Notes: generated from the sequence alone by a model not told the origin. DNA of 64,000 nucleotides from Devosia aurantiaca (GCF_011058215.1 NZ_JAALFG010000001.1:1369001-1433000), one strand, 5' to 3'. Counted from the stretch's first letter, positions 18,381 to 28,301 are shown. Translations and numbers: made by a program.

Positions 18381-18514
18381 CCATCCCCTTGATGGGGAGG
18401 GTAGCGTCGCTAAGCCCGAAGGGCTGTAGCAAAGCTGGGTGGGGTGGGGTCAGGCACAATGGATCGTGTGCTTGGCCCCACCCACCCTCATTCCCTCCCC
18501 ATCGAGGGGAGGGA
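18381..18514. repeat. Palindromic intergenic element, family A, copy 2
   Basis: The left arm (about 18381-18451) has CCCCTTGATGGGGAGGG, then an insert GTAGCGTCGCTAAGCCCGAA...AGCTTTGC-type hairpin, then GGTGGGGTGGGG. The right arm (about 18474-18514) is CCCCACCCACCCTCATTCCC with TCGAGGGGAGGGAG. The hairpin insert is missing from the right arm, so the two arms are different variants of one unit. It sits between smc and the dsbA-like gene. Confidence 0.78.
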
Positions 18515-18543
18515 GGCGCAAGAGCTTAGAGTCCTGCTGAGAG

Positions 18544-19356
18544 TTACTGTGCAGGAGCGACGGGTGTTTCGGTGGCTGGCGCCATGGTGTTGGCGGGGGC
18601 AGTTTCGTTTGCCGGAGCCATGGTGTTGGTTGGTGCCGCTTCGGTCGAAGGTGCAGTGGTTGCGGCGGGTGCCGCTGCGGCTGCGTCGGGGGTGGTGGGG
18701 ACAAAATCGGCGGGCACGAGCGGGTCGATCTCGGCAGCGAGCTGCTCGAGCGTCTTGCCTCCCGAAAGCGTCTTGCCGTTGACATAGAATGTCGGCGTTC
18801 CCGTCAGACCGAACTCGTCCAGAGCCTGGTTTTTCTGCGCTTCAATCGCGGTGAAGCCGTCCTGATTCGTCAAGGCGGCGTTGAACGTTTCCTCAGTAAA
18901 GCCAAGCTGCTGCGCCACGGTGAAGAGGGCGTCGCGCGGCTTGTCGGACATGCCCCATTCGTTCTGCGTCTTGAAATAGGTGGCGATGACGTTGTGGTAG
19001 GCGACCGGGCCTGCAGCTTCGGCGAGAAGGAAGATCGCCGCGTCGATAGCATTGCGGGCGAAGGGGCGGAGGACGAACTTGACCTTGCCCGTATTGATGT
19101 ATTCTTCCTTGAACGGCTCATAGACCGTGTTGTGGAAGGTCGCGCAGTGCGGGCAGGTGGGCGAAGCATATTCGATGACGGTCACGGGAGCGTCGGCGCT
19201 GCCCTCGAACTTGTCTTCGAGGCCACCGGCGGGGGCCATCAGCTTGGCAATGTCGATCATATCGCCTTCGGCCGCCTGCGCGGTCGCAGCGCCGGCAAGG
19301 CTCAGCGCCGAGGCGGCAGCAGCTAGAAGAATGGTTTCGCGGCGATTGAACTTCAC
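18544..19356 (-). CDS. DsbA-family periplasmic thiol oxidoreductase
   Basis: A 270-residue secreted thioredoxin-fold protein. The Tat/Sec-like signal (RRETILLAAAASALSLAGA, ending about residue 28) leads to a catalytic CPHC at 68-71 and the cis-proline loop GTPTFYV, as in DsbA/ScsC-type oxidases. GTG 19356 is taken as start because AAAGGAG lies 10 bases before it; longer frames to 19413 lack such a site. After the fold (about residue 215) comes an Ala/Pro/Thr tail with imperfect repeats of APANTMAPATETP type, probably disordered. It lies in the DUF721-dsbA-smc order common to the group. Confidence 0.88.
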   Translation of the reverse strand: MKFNRRETILLAAAASALSLAGAATAQAAEGDMIDIAKLMAPAGGLEDKFEGSADAPVTVIEYASPTCPHCATFHNTVYEPFKEEYINTGKVKFVLRPFARNAIDAAIFLLAEAAGPVAYHNVIATYFKTQNEWGMSDKPRDALFTVAQQLGFTEETFNAALTNQDGFTAIEAQKNQALDEFGLTGTPTFYVNGKTLSGGKTLEQLAAEIDPLVPADFVPTTPDAAAAAPAATTAPSTEAAPTNTMAPANETAPANTMAPATETPVAPAQ

Positions 19357-19443
19357 TTGGAGACGCTCCTTTTTAAGATGCGGGGACACTACACGGGCCG
19401 AAGGTGTCGGCAAGTGGGCACAAGCATCACTTGAGGGTGAATA

Positions 19444-19946
19444 TCAGCGCTTGTTTCGGCTCGAAAGCGCGAGGCCCAGAGCCTGAAGAGACTGTCGCAA
19501 GGCATCGTCCTCGACCTGGGCCGTCAAAGCGTCGACCTTGGCAACCGTGCTTTGGCTCGGCTGCTGCGTTTTTGCACCTTGCCGGCTGAACTGGGGGTGA
19601 ATGGCTCGGCCGAAAGCCGCACTTCGCCCACGAGCACATAGCCGAAATAGCGGTTGACGGCCTTGGCGATGGCGGGGGCTTCGTGCTGGGCGAAGACGGC
19701 GGTGCCCGGAGCGCAGCGCAAATAAAGCACCGCGCCTTCCGCCCCATCAGCGCTGCGCGGCCAGCTGAGCTTGTCGGGCTGCGTCGTGCTGTCGAAGGGT
19801 TTCGGCGCGATCGAGCGCCAGTGGGTGATGATGTCCCGGCTGGCAAAGCCGCGCTTCTTGAGCATAGGATCAAGCGCGCCGGCTAGCGCGTCAGCGACCG
19901 AGAGGGTCTTGTTGCGGCGCTTGGGCGTGGGCAGATCGTCGGCCAT
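19444..19946 (-). CDS. DUF721 domain protein (frame break near 19575)
   Basis: About 167 residues with the DUF721 (DciA-like) domain at about 10-125, including ALAGALDPMLKKRGFASRDI and the motif HWRSIAPKPF. DUF721 proteins related to DciA help load the replicative helicase in many bacteria; whether this one does is inference. As printed the frame drifts to KVQKRSSRAKARL and stops at 19524. One extra base near 19575 gives KVAKTQQPSQSTVAK and VDALTAQVEDDALRQSLQ and ends NKR at TGA 19444, a normal basic tail. ATG 19946 (MADDLPTPKRRNKTL) chosen. It is divergent from mutY, 73 bases away. Confidence 0.82.
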
Positions 19947-20019
19947 TCTCGCTCGGATGTGAGAGGGTCCCGCAAGCGCGGGAATGACAGGGTTGAGGCG
20001 GGCAAGTATAGGCTCGGCC

Positions 20020-21071
20020 ATGCTCCTGACCAATCCCCATCCGCTCAATGCCGAGGCCGTGCTCGAATGGTATGATCGCCACGCGCGCGATCTGCCCTGG
20101 CGCGTTTCGCCGCAAGACCGAAAGGCCGGAATGCGGCCCGATCCTTATCGGGTGTGGCTGAGCGAAGTCATGCTGCAGCAGACGACGGTGGCCGCAGTGC
20201 AGAAGTATTTTTGCGCTTCACGAGCCTTTGGCCGCGGGTCGAGGATCTGGCAGCGGCGCCGCTCGATGCGGTGCTGCGGGAATGGGCCGGGCTCGGCTAT
20301 TATGCAAGGGCACGCAATCTTCATGCCTGCGCCCAGGCGGTGGTGCGCGATCATGGCGGGGTGTTTCCGGACACGGCGGCGGGACTGCAGACGCTGCCCG
20401 GCGTGGGGGCTTATACCAGCGCCGCCATCGCGGCGATCTGCTTTGACGAGCGCATCGCCGTGCTCGATGGCAATCTCGACCGCGTGCTGGCGCGCTATTA
20501 TGCGCTCCCCGTGCCGGTGCGTAACGCCAAGGACGCCTTGCGCGGCGCGCTGCAGATTGCCGTGCCGGCGCGGGCAGGGGACTTTGCGCAGGCGATGATG
20601 GATCTGGGTGCAACGATCTGCGCGCCGCGCACGGCCTATTGCCTCGTTTGCCCGATCCAGCCGGGCTGTCTGGCGACCAGGGAAGGCGCGCCCGAGCGCT
20701 ATCCGATCAAGCCGGAAAAGGCAGAGAAGCCGGTGCGGCGCGGCCATGCCTTCGTGATGACCGATGCGTCGGGCGATGTTTACCTGCAGTCGCGGCCGGG
20801 CAAGGGCCTTCTTGGCGGCATGACGGAAGTGCCGACCAGCATCTGGGCGGAGGATGCGGGCGAACCGATTTATCCGGCGACGGGAGAATGGCGCCATCGC
20901 GGGCAGGTCGTGCATGTCTTTACCCACTTCCGGCTCGAACTCGAGATCTGGTCGGCGATAGTTTTGCCCGAGGCCCTGGACGGGGGCTGGTGGTCGGAGC
21001 CGGCGGCGCTCAAGGGCGAGGCCCTGCCGACCCTTTTCCGCAAGGTTCTGGCCCAGGCTGGATTGGGCTAG
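20020..21071 (+). CDS. mutY: A/G-specific adenine glycosylase MutY (frame break at 20208-20212)
   Basis: About 350 residues. Removes adenine mispaired with 8-oxoguanine. Catalytic Glu is in [10 protein letters not shown], the helix-hairpin-helix is LPGVGAYTS, and catalytic Asp is in VLDGNLDRV. The 4Fe-4S cluster cysteines follow the C-x6-C-x2-C-x5-C spacing in [17 protein letters not shown]. The C-terminal Nudix-like domain reads [17 protein letters not shown] run of five T at 20208-20212 should be six: VQKYF then [13 protein letters not shown] becomes continuous. ATG 20020 gives [19 protein letters not shown]. Divergent from the DUF721 gene. Confidence 0.93.
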
Positions 21072-21127
21072 GGGTTGTTGGCATCGAGGCAGGGTACTAT
21101 CTTCGAAATGCCTGTGAGGAGCCGACA

Positions 21128-21358
21128 ATGAGCGAAGTGATGACCGAAGACGGCAAGATCACCATTCCTGAGCCAATCCGTCAGCACCTCGGGCTGCAGC
21201 CGGGAAGCAAGATAGATTTTCGGCAGCTTCAAAGCGGCGAAGTCGTTTTAGTGGCAAACGAACCCAAGTCAGAAAGCTTCTTTGCCAAGTTTCTAGGCCA
21301 TGCTGGTCCGGGAATGAGCACCGATGAGGTCATGGCAATGACCCGCGGTGAAGATTGA
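21128..21358 (+). CDS. VapB/AbrB-type antitoxin
   Basis: A 76-residue SpoVT/AbrB-fold DNA-binding antitoxin. The swapped-hairpin motif is residues 6-48: TEDGKITIPEPIRQHLGLQP then GSKIDFRQLQSGEVVLV. The C-terminal part (about 50-76) would wrap and neutralise the toxin. Such proteins also repress their own operon. The stop codon TGA overlaps the TTG start of the PIN toxin by four bases, a tight coupling that sets the stoichiometry. Located between mutY and ccrM. Confidence 0.88.
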   Translation: MSEVMTEDGKITIPEPIRQHLGLQPGSKIDFRQLQSGEVVLVANEPKSESFFAKFLGHAGPGMSTDEVMAMTRGED

Positions 21359-21753
21359 CGCTCGTCGATACCAATGTCCTGCTTGATGTGATCACCGGTG
21401 ACCCAGACTGGGCCGCATGGTCGGTCAACAGGCTCGACGCCGCTCGTCTCGCTGGACCGCTCATTATCAACGATGTAATTTTTGCCGAAATCGCCGTGCG
21501 CTACGACGACCTCGGCGAGGTCGAGCGGTTGCTAACTGATATGCAGGTCCGTCACGTAGACTTGCCCAGGCAGGCTCTATTTCTTGCAGCAAAGGCCTTT
21601 CAACGTTATCGGCGTCACGGCGGCACTCGCACAGGTGTACTGCCAGATTTTTTCATCGGTGGGCACGCTGTAGCAAGGAATATAACTCTGCTGACCCGAG
21701 ACCGTCGTCGCTACGAGACCTACTTCCCCAGCGTAACGCTGATTGCACCCTGA
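21355..21753 (+). CDS. PIN-domain toxin, VapC family
   Basis: A 132-residue PIN ribonuclease. The acidic metal-binding residues are visible: VDTNVLLD (Asp 4/5 region), the Glu in DVIFAEIAVRY, the Asp in VLPDFFIGGHA, and LTRDRRRY near the end. VapC toxins cleave tRNA or rRNA when freed from their antitoxin. It starts at TTG 21355 inside the antitoxin stop; no better start exists without losing the first catalytic Asp. It ends before a terminator shared with ccrM. Confidence 0.88.
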   Translation: MTLVDTNVLLDVITGDPDWAAWSVNRLDAARLAGPLIINDVIFAEIAVRYDDLGEVERLLTDMQVRHVDLPRQALFLAAKAFQRYRRHGGTRTGVLPDFFIGGHAVARNITLLTRDRRRYETYFPSVTLIAP

Positions 21754-21758
21754 CCCAC

Positions 21759-21796
21759 AAAGAAAAAGACCGCCGGGGCAAACCGGCGGTCGTTTA
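21759..21796. terminator. Intrinsic terminator between the PIN toxin and ccrM
   Basis: Stem GACCGCCGG / CCGGCGGTC (21768-21791) with a 6-base loop. On minus it is followed by TTTTTCTTT, a good signal for ccrM; on plus by GTTTA, weaker. Confidence 0.83.
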
Positions 21797-21824
21797 GTAA
21801 GGCCTGAATGATTGGAGGTCAGGA

Positions 21825-22984
<1,160 letters not shown>

Positions 22985-23034
22985 CTAACCAGTTCTTTAT
23001 AGGGCACCGAAGTTAATGGAGCGTTCGCAAGGGG

Positions 23035-23719
23035 TTAGCAGGGCGTTAACCGGCGGCCAGGATGGTCGTTTGCGTAACGAAGCGCCGCCACCGGGGCAAA
23101 TTCCTCGCGGTGGTGGCGGCAAGGGCCGTGGGAGTTAAGCGCTGTCAGATGAGCCGCGGTGGAGTAGCCCTTGTGCCCGGCAAAGCCGAAATGGGGCGCA
23201 TCGCAATCCATGATCTTGCACATGCGATCCCGCGTGACCTTGGCGACGATCGAGGCCGCGGCGATCGAGACGCTGCGCCCGTCGCCGCCGATCAGCGCGA
23301 TCCCCTCGCAGGGTAGGCCCGGGGGAATATCGCGGCCATCCACCAGGACGCGATCGACGGGCCGGGGCAGGGCGCGCACGGCCCGCGTCATGGCGGCAAG
23401 GGTGGCGCCGCGAATATTGAGGGTGAGGATATCGCTGGGCGGGGCGCTGACAATGGCGACATCGGCCGTCGCGACGATCTCTTCGTAAAGCGCTTCGCGC
23501 TGTTCGGCCGTGAGCTTTTTTGAATCGTTGAGGCCATCGGGGATGCGGCGCGGATCGAGCCGCACGGCGGCGACGACGACGGGACCCGCCAGCGGGCCGC
23601 GCCCGGCTTCGTCGACACCGGCAACGAAGCGGGCGCCGGCCTTCAGCAATTTTTTTTTCGTGGCTGAAATCGGGGACGGTCGGCTCGGCAGCAACAAGCT
23701 CGGCGACGACGATCTTCAT
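23035..23719 (-). CDS. rnhB: Ribonuclease HII (frame break in a 9-T run at 23650-23658)
   Basis: About 227 residues. Cuts the RNA strand of RNA:DNA hybrids, including single ribonucleotides in DNA. Catalytic residues are in GVDEAGRGPLAGPVVVAAV, DSKKLT, IGGDGRSVSIAAASIVAKV and GFAGHKGYST. The N-terminus MKIVVAELVAAEPTVPDFSH lies in one frame and LLKAGARFVAG onward in another, joined at an A9 tract (read on minus). A tract of eight restores the frame. Start at ATG 23719. It is upstream of ccrM on the same strand with about 70 bases between; the pair is common in relatives. Confidence 0.92.
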
Positions 23720-23844
23720 GGGCGGCCTCCGATCAGGTCGTCACGACAGTTGTGGAATTCAGCGCGCATGACCATGTCATGTTTGCGATGCATTTCCCTG
23801 CTGATACTAGAGTCGAGCCGGGGGCAAAGCCGGGAGATGATCAC

Positions 23845-24426
23845 ATGCGCTTTGCGCCCTGCCTAGCCCTCGTGCTGGCCCTTGCAACACCGGCCAGCGC
23901 CGAGCCTTTTCACCACCCCTATGGCGAGTTGCGCGAATATAATCGCGATTGGCTTTCAGCCTGTCCCGATGCCATCAACGAGGATGCCACCGACTTTTAC
24001 GGCTTTTCCTGCTTTGCCTCGACTGGCAGCCAGCAGCTCAACGGCGCCAATCTGCCGGCCTATAAGCTGACGCTGGTCCGCAATCGCCTGGATGGGGCGC
24101 TGGATCTGGCGATCACCGTGGCGCTGGACGAGGGCGGCTATGACGAGAGCCGGCCCATAGTGCTACGTTTCGGCGGTCAGCCGGATATCGAGCTCGGCGT
24201 CGGCGAAGAACTCGAGACCCGCTACAACACCATCAACCAGTATTTTGTGCTGGACGCAGCGCGGGCCGAGGCATTGATCGACACGATGAAGGAACGCACG
24301 TCGGTGACGCTTCTGGTGCCGCTAATCGGTGTGGAAAAGCCGGTTGAGGTGCGGCTCTCGCTGCGGGGCGTGCTGGCCTCGCTTGACTTTATGTCCACCT
24401 ATGCCCGCAAAGTCGCGCAATACTGA
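23845..24426 (+). CDS. Secreted protein of unknown function
   Basis: A 193-residue exported protein. The signal peptide is residues 1-20 (MRFAPCLALVLALATPASAE). The mature part has a Cys pair (SACPDAI, GFSCFAS) that may form a disulfide and a beta-rich pattern, with regular hydrophobic strands such as LDLAITVAL and VTLLVPLIGVEKPVEVRLSL. The latter region resembles the C-terminal strand of invasion-associated-locus-B-like proteins, but I cannot assign the family with confidence. ATG 23845 follows GGGAGA by 8 bases. Divergent from rnhB and 18 bases before a HAD phosphatase. Confidence 0.7.
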   Translation: MRFAPCLALVLALATPASAEPFHHPYGELREYNRDWLSACPDAINEDATDFYGFSCFASTGSQQLNGANLPAYKLTLVRNRLDGALDLAITVALDEGGYDESRPIVLRFGGQPDIELGVGEELETRYNTINQYFVLDAARAEALIDTMKERTSVTLLVPLIGVEKPVEVRLSLRGVLASLDFMSTYARKVAQY

Positions 24427-24444
24427 CGCTCTGACGGACAATCC

Positions 24445-25122
24445 ATGCATCTTAAACCCGGCGCCGCGCTGCTGTTCGATATCGATGGCACGCTGGTGGA
24501 AAGTGACCCGCTTCACCTGCGGGCCTTCAACGACACCTTTGCGCCTTGGGGGCACAAATTCGACCGTGAACGGTTCGGGCGCGAATTGCAGGGCTTTGCC
24601 AATGAGGCGATCGCGGAGCGGTTCCTGCCAAGCGAGACGATGGACCGCCGACGCGATGTGATGATGGGCAAGGAAGCGCGCTTTCGCGAACTGGCAGCCA
24701 CGGGGATCGAGCCGGTGCACGGCCTTTTCGACCTATTGGACTGGGCAGACGAGAACGGCGTGCGGATGGTGGCGGTTACCAATGCACCGCGGCCCAATGC
24801 CGATCTGTTGCTGGATGCAATCGGCGTGCGAAGCCGGTTCAGGCATGTGGTGATCGGCGACGAGTTGGCGCATGGCAAGCCGCATCCGCTGCCGTATTTG
24901 GAAGGACTGCGTCTGCTGGGTGCGGAGGCGGCGAACAGCGTGGCGTTCGAGGATTCGCGGACAGGTATTGCCTCAGCAATTGCGGCCGGGATCGCGACGG
25001 TTGGAATGGCGACGGGATTGACGCCGGCGCAGTTGGTCGATGCTGGGGCGGTGATTGGCGTGCGGGATTATCGAGACGCGGGTGTGTTGGAGTTGATTCG
25101 GTCGAGGCTGTTTGCCGATTAA
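24445..25122 (+). CDS. HAD-superfamily phosphatase (beta-PGM/Gph-like)
   Basis: A 225-residue haloacid-dehalogenase-type hydrolase with an alpha-helical cap of subclass I. Motif I is FDIDGTL (11-17, nucleophile Asp 12 and acid/base Asp 14), motif II is the Thr in AVTNAPRPN, motif III the Lys in HGKPHPLPYL, and motif IV FEDSRTG. It hydrolyses a small phosphorylated metabolite; the substrate (sugar phosphate, phosphoglycolate) is not predictable here. It probably shares a transcript with the secreted protein before it. A palindromic element follows directly. Confidence 0.9.
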   Translation: MHLKPGAALLFDIDGTLVESDPLHLRAFNDTFAPWGHKFDRERFGRELQGFANEAIAERFLPSETMDRRRDVMMGKEARFRELAATGIEPVHGLFDLLDWADENGVRMVAVTNAPRPNADLLLDAIGVRSRFRHVVIGDELAHGKPHPLPYLEGLRLLGAEAANSVAFEDSRTGIASAIAAGIATVGMATGLTPAQLVDAGAVIGVRDYRDAGVLELIRSRLFAD

Positions 25123-25123
25123 C

Positions 25124-25245
25124 CCTCATGGTGAGGTGCGGAGCGCAAGCGCAGCCTCGAACCACGAGGGTGGGCGAGTGGAGCTTCGGTGCCACGCCCT
25201 CGTCCTTCGAGGCTCCGCTTGCGCTCCGCGCCTCAGGATGAGGGC
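25124..25245. repeat. Palindromic intergenic element, family B, full copy
   Basis: Two inverted arms of about 50 bases: CCCTCATGGTGAGGTGCGGA ... CGAACCACGAGGGTGG on the left and CCACGCCCTCGTCC ... GCCTCAGGATGAGGG on the right, around a centre of about 18 bases. The HAD stop codon lies at the left edge. One arm of the same family occurs at 11849-11913. Confidence 0.82.
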
Positions 25246-25281
25246 TACTGAAATGATCAGAGCGCGGCGATAGGGGGTGCC

Positions 25282-26430
25282 CTAAAACAAGCTCATCTGC
25301 TTGCTTTCGAGCTTTGGGGCTTCGAAGAGGTCGGTGCGCAGGCTGGGATGCTTGGTGTTGAGGCCGTAGCGTTCGCATGCCTTTTCGAAGCGCTGGCGGA
25401 GGAGGACGGCATAGGGACCTTCGCCGGTCATGCGGGTGCCCCAGCGCGCGTCGTAGTCCTTGCCGCCGCGGGTGTCGCGGACGAGCGAAAGAACGTGGCG
25501 CACGCGATCGGGGAAGTGGCGCAAGAGCCATTCGCGGAAGACATCGCGCACTTCGCCGGGGAGGCGCAGCAGCACCATCGAGGCGCTGACGGCGCCCTGG
25601 GCCTTGCCGGCATCGAGGATGCGTTCGAGCTCCATGTCGTTGATGGCCGGGATCATCGGCGAAGCAAAGATGGCGGTCGGCACGCCCGCTTCGCTCAAGA
25701 GCCGGATGGCTTCGAGACGGCGGGCCGGGGAGGAGGCGCGCGGCTCCATCTTGCGGGAAAGCTTGTGGTCCATGGAGGTGACCGAGATTGCCACCTTTAC
25801 AAGGCCCAGCTTTGCCAGTTCCGTAAGCAGGTCGAGGTCGCGGATGATCAGCGCCGACTTGGTGACGATCATGACCGGATGCTTGGTTTCCAGCATCACT
25901 TCCAGAATGCCCCGTGTCAGCTTGTGCTTGCGCTCGGCCGGCTGGTAGGGGTCGGTATTGGTGCCCATGGCGATGGGCTTTGGCTTATAGTTCTTGGCCG
26001 AAATTTCCGCGCGCAGAGCTTCGACGGCATTGGCTTTGACATAGATGTCGCGCTCGAAGTCGATCCCGGCGGAGTGGCCGAGATAGGCGTGGGTGGGACG
26101 GGCAAAGCAATAGGAACAGCCATGCTCGCAGCCGCGATAGGCGTTGATCGAGCGCTCGAAAGCAATGTCCGGGCTGTCATTGGAGGTAATGATGGTCTTG
26201 GCGCGCTCGGTATGTTCCACCGTCTCGAACATGGGCAGCGGCTCGACCGTGCCCCAACCGTCATCGAAGCTGTCGCGCTGATGCGTTTCGAACCGGCCAA
26301 CGCGATTGGTCTGTGCGCCACGACCGCGAATGCGTTCTGGCTGCAGCAGCTCACGCCGTGCGAGATCGGCATCGCGGCTGAGGCTCAGGCGTTCCAGGGC
26401 TTCGAAAGAGGGGGCCTGATAGAGGGCCAT
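25282..26430 (-). CDS. PA0069-family radical SAM protein
   Basis: A 382-residue radical-SAM enzyme of the family related to spore photoproduct lyase-like proteins. The cluster motif is C101-x3-C105-x2-C108 in YRGCEHGCSYCFARPTH. The N-terminal region includes GRGAQTNRVGRFE, typical of the PA0069 group, and the C-terminus ends KLESKQMSLF. Its substrate is unknown; membership of this family is common near ccrM/rnhB in related genomes. Intact and monocistronic as far as visible. Confidence 0.9.
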   Translation of the reverse strand: MALYQAPSFEALERLSLSRDADLARRELLQPERIRGRGAQTNRVGRFETHQRDSFDDGWGTVEPLPMFETVEHTERAKTIITSNDSPDIAFERSINAYRGCEHGCSYCFARPTHAYLGHSAGIDFERDIYVKANAVEALRAEISAKNYKPKPIAMGTNTDPYQPAERKHKLTRGILEVMLETKHPVMIVTKSALIIRDLDLLTELAKLGLVKVAISVTSMDHKLSRKMEPRASSPARRLEAIRLLSEAGVPTAIFASPMIPAINDMELERILDAGKAQGAVSASMVLLRLPGEVRDVFREWLLRHFPDRVRHVLSLVRDTRGGKDYDARWGTRMTGEGPYAVLLRQRFEKACERYGLNTKHPSLRTDLFEAPKLESKQMSLF

Positions 26431-26771
26431 TTTCGGTTCTCCAGACTAGCGCGCCGAGAGGATGAATCATCTACGGGCGACACCGATATGGCTATCAGCA
26501 TTCGGAGAACAAAACAAGAACACGACAATGTGAGCGTGCTTGCCTGGACGACATATCGGCATAGCGCTCATGCATTACAAGACTGGACGTCGCGACTTCG
26601 TGAGCGTAGACAACCGCGCTCCGCCAAGCCCATCAACCGCTCGCCAATCGTCCGCTCGCGCGGCGCGTGCGGCTTTGCTGACAAGGCTTGTCACGGAAGT
26701 TTGGAAAAGATGTCGAAGGCTGATGGCCTCCTCCGTCGTGAGGGCGACACGATCCTTGAAAGGGACACGAG
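26431..26771. other. 341-base gap with no supportable gene
   Basis: The space between the divergent radical SAM and DHA2 transporter genes. It contains open frames of up to about 100 codons, but none has a recognisable domain, a plausible ribosome-binding site or a codon pattern like its neighbours. No palindromic element is seen. A regulator often precedes DHA2 pumps; I could not find one or its clear remains. Confidence 0.6.
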
Positions 26772-28250
26772 ATGACTATGGACGCGACCATGGATGCGCT
26801 GCCGCAAAGCGCGCCTCACCATCCCGACAATGCAGCACGGAATCGGCTGGTCATCGCCATCCTGCTGGTCTCGACTTTTGTGGTGTTCTTGAACGAAACC
26901 ATCATGAGCGTCGCCATTCCGCACCTGATGAACGACCTCGGCGTGACTGCTGGCGCCGCACAGTGGCTGACGACGGCATTCCTCCTGACCATGGCAGTGG
27001 TGATCCCGATCACCGGTTTCCTGCTCCAGCGCATCAATACGCGCCCGATCTTCATGCTGGCCATGTCGGTTTTCGCGCTGGGCACGCTGATCTGCGCGCT
27101 AGCACCCGGGATCGAGTTGTTGATCGCGGGTCGTGTCGTCCAGGCCGTGGGCACGGCGATCATGATGCCGCTCCTGATGACGACGGTGATGACCCTGGTG
27201 CCGCCGGAAGGGCGGGGCAAGATGATGGGCAATATCTCCATCGTCATGTCCGTCGCGCCGGCCATCGGGCCGACCATCGGTGGTTTCATCCTCGGCCATT
27301 TCGACTGGCGCTTCATGTTCTACTTCACCCTGCCGATCGCCATCGGCGCGCTGATCCTCGGCGCTACCCGTATTCGCAATGTCACGACCCCGCGCTACGC
27401 GCCGCTCGATGTGCTTTCGGTGATCCTCTCGGCGCTTGCTTTCGGCGGCATCGTCTATGGACTGTCGAGCCTGGGCGAAGGGGCAAACCATCCCTCGCCA
27501 ATCCCGTCCTGGGCCCCAATCGCCATTGGCCTCGTTGCCATGGCGGTCTTCATCTGGCGCCAGATGCGCCTCGCACAGCAAAACAAGGCGCTGCTTGATC
27601 TGCGCACCTTGCAGCACACCAATTATTCGATTGCGGTGCTGACCATGGCCATCGCCATGGTGGCGCTGCTCGGCTCCTCGATCCTCCTGCCGATCTATAC
27701 CCAGAACGTTTTGGGGCTCGATACCTTGCAGACCGGCATGATGCTCTTGCCCGGTGGTCTGCTGATGGGCCTGATGGGACCTGTCGTTGGTCGGCTTTAT
27801 GATCGGGTCGGGCCACGGCCACTACTGGTGCCCGGTGTTGCCCTGGTTTCGGCAGTGATGTGGGCGCTGACGCTGGTCGGCACGACCACTCCGATATGGG
27901 CTGTCGTCGTTGGCCACATGACGCTGAGCTTTGGCCTGGCTCTGACCTTCACGCCGCTCTTCACCTCGGCGCTCGGTTCTGTCCCGATGCCGCTTTACTC
28001 CCACGGCAGTGCGATCCTTGGATCAGTGCAGCAGGTGGCGGGTGCGGCCGGCATTGCGCTGTTCGTCGCCGTGATGAGTTTGACCACCGCGGCCCAAGCA
28101 GCCGAGGGGCTGAGCGGTGTGGAGGCACTGGCGGCAGGTATTCGCGCGGGCTTCCTTTGCGGCGCCATTATTTCGCTGGGCATGATCGTGACGGCGTTCT
28201 TCGTGCGCCGGCCGCCCGACATGCCAGGCGGCATGAGCCACGGTCACTGA
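26772..28250 (+). CDS. DHA2 (EmrB/QacA) family multidrug MFS transporter
   Basis: A 492-residue inner-membrane drug/proton antiporter with about 14 hydrophobic helices. Motifs include the first-helix FLNETIMSVAIPHLMNDL (DHA2 motif D1-like), WLTTAFLLTMAVVIPITGFL, and the antiporter motif C region MSVAPAIGPTIGGFI. The His-containing tail (MPGGMSHGH) is unusual but short. No EmrA-type adaptor lies beside it, so it may act alone. It ends before a strong terminator. Substrate not predictable. Confidence 0.92.
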   Translation: MTMDATMDALPQSAPHHPDNAARNRLVIAILLVSTFVVFLNETIMSVAIPHLMNDLGVTAGAAQWLTTAFLLTMAVVIPITGFLLQRINTRPIFMLAMSVFALGTLICALAPGIELLIAGRVVQAVGTAIMMPLLMTTVMTLVPPEGRGKMMGNISIVMSVAPAIGPTIGGFILGHFDWRFMFYFTLPIAIGALILGATRIRNVTTPRYAPLDVLSVILSALAFGGIVYGLSSLGEGANHPSPIPSWAPIAIGLVAMAVFIWRQMRLAQQNKALLDLRTLQHTNYSIAVLTMAIAMVALLGSSILLPIYTQNVLGLDTLQTGMMLLPGGLLMGLMGPVVGRLYDRVGPRPLLVPGVALVSAVMWALTLVGTTTPIWAVVVGHMTLSFGLALTFTPLFTSALGSVPMPLYSHGSAILGSVQQVAGAAGIALFVAVMSLTTAAQAAEGLSGVEALAAGIRAGFLCGAIISLGMIVTAFFVRRPPDMPGGMSHGH

Positions 28251-28255
28251 ACAAC

Positions 28256-28286
28256 AACGGCGCCTCAAGGGGCGCCGTTTTCGTTT
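28256..28286 (+). terminator. Intrinsic terminator after the DHA2 transporter
   Basis: Stem AACGGCGCC / GGCGCCGTT with a 6-base loop, followed by TTCGTTT; six bases after the transporter stop. Confidence 0.85.
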
Positions 28287-28301
28287 GGGATGCTGCCGGG
28301 A

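Noticed and set aside
25348..26775. A 475-codon plus-strand frame over the radical SAM gene and its upstream gap
   Set aside because: Mostly antisense to the radical SAM gene; the part in the gap has no recognisable domain or ribosome-binding site.
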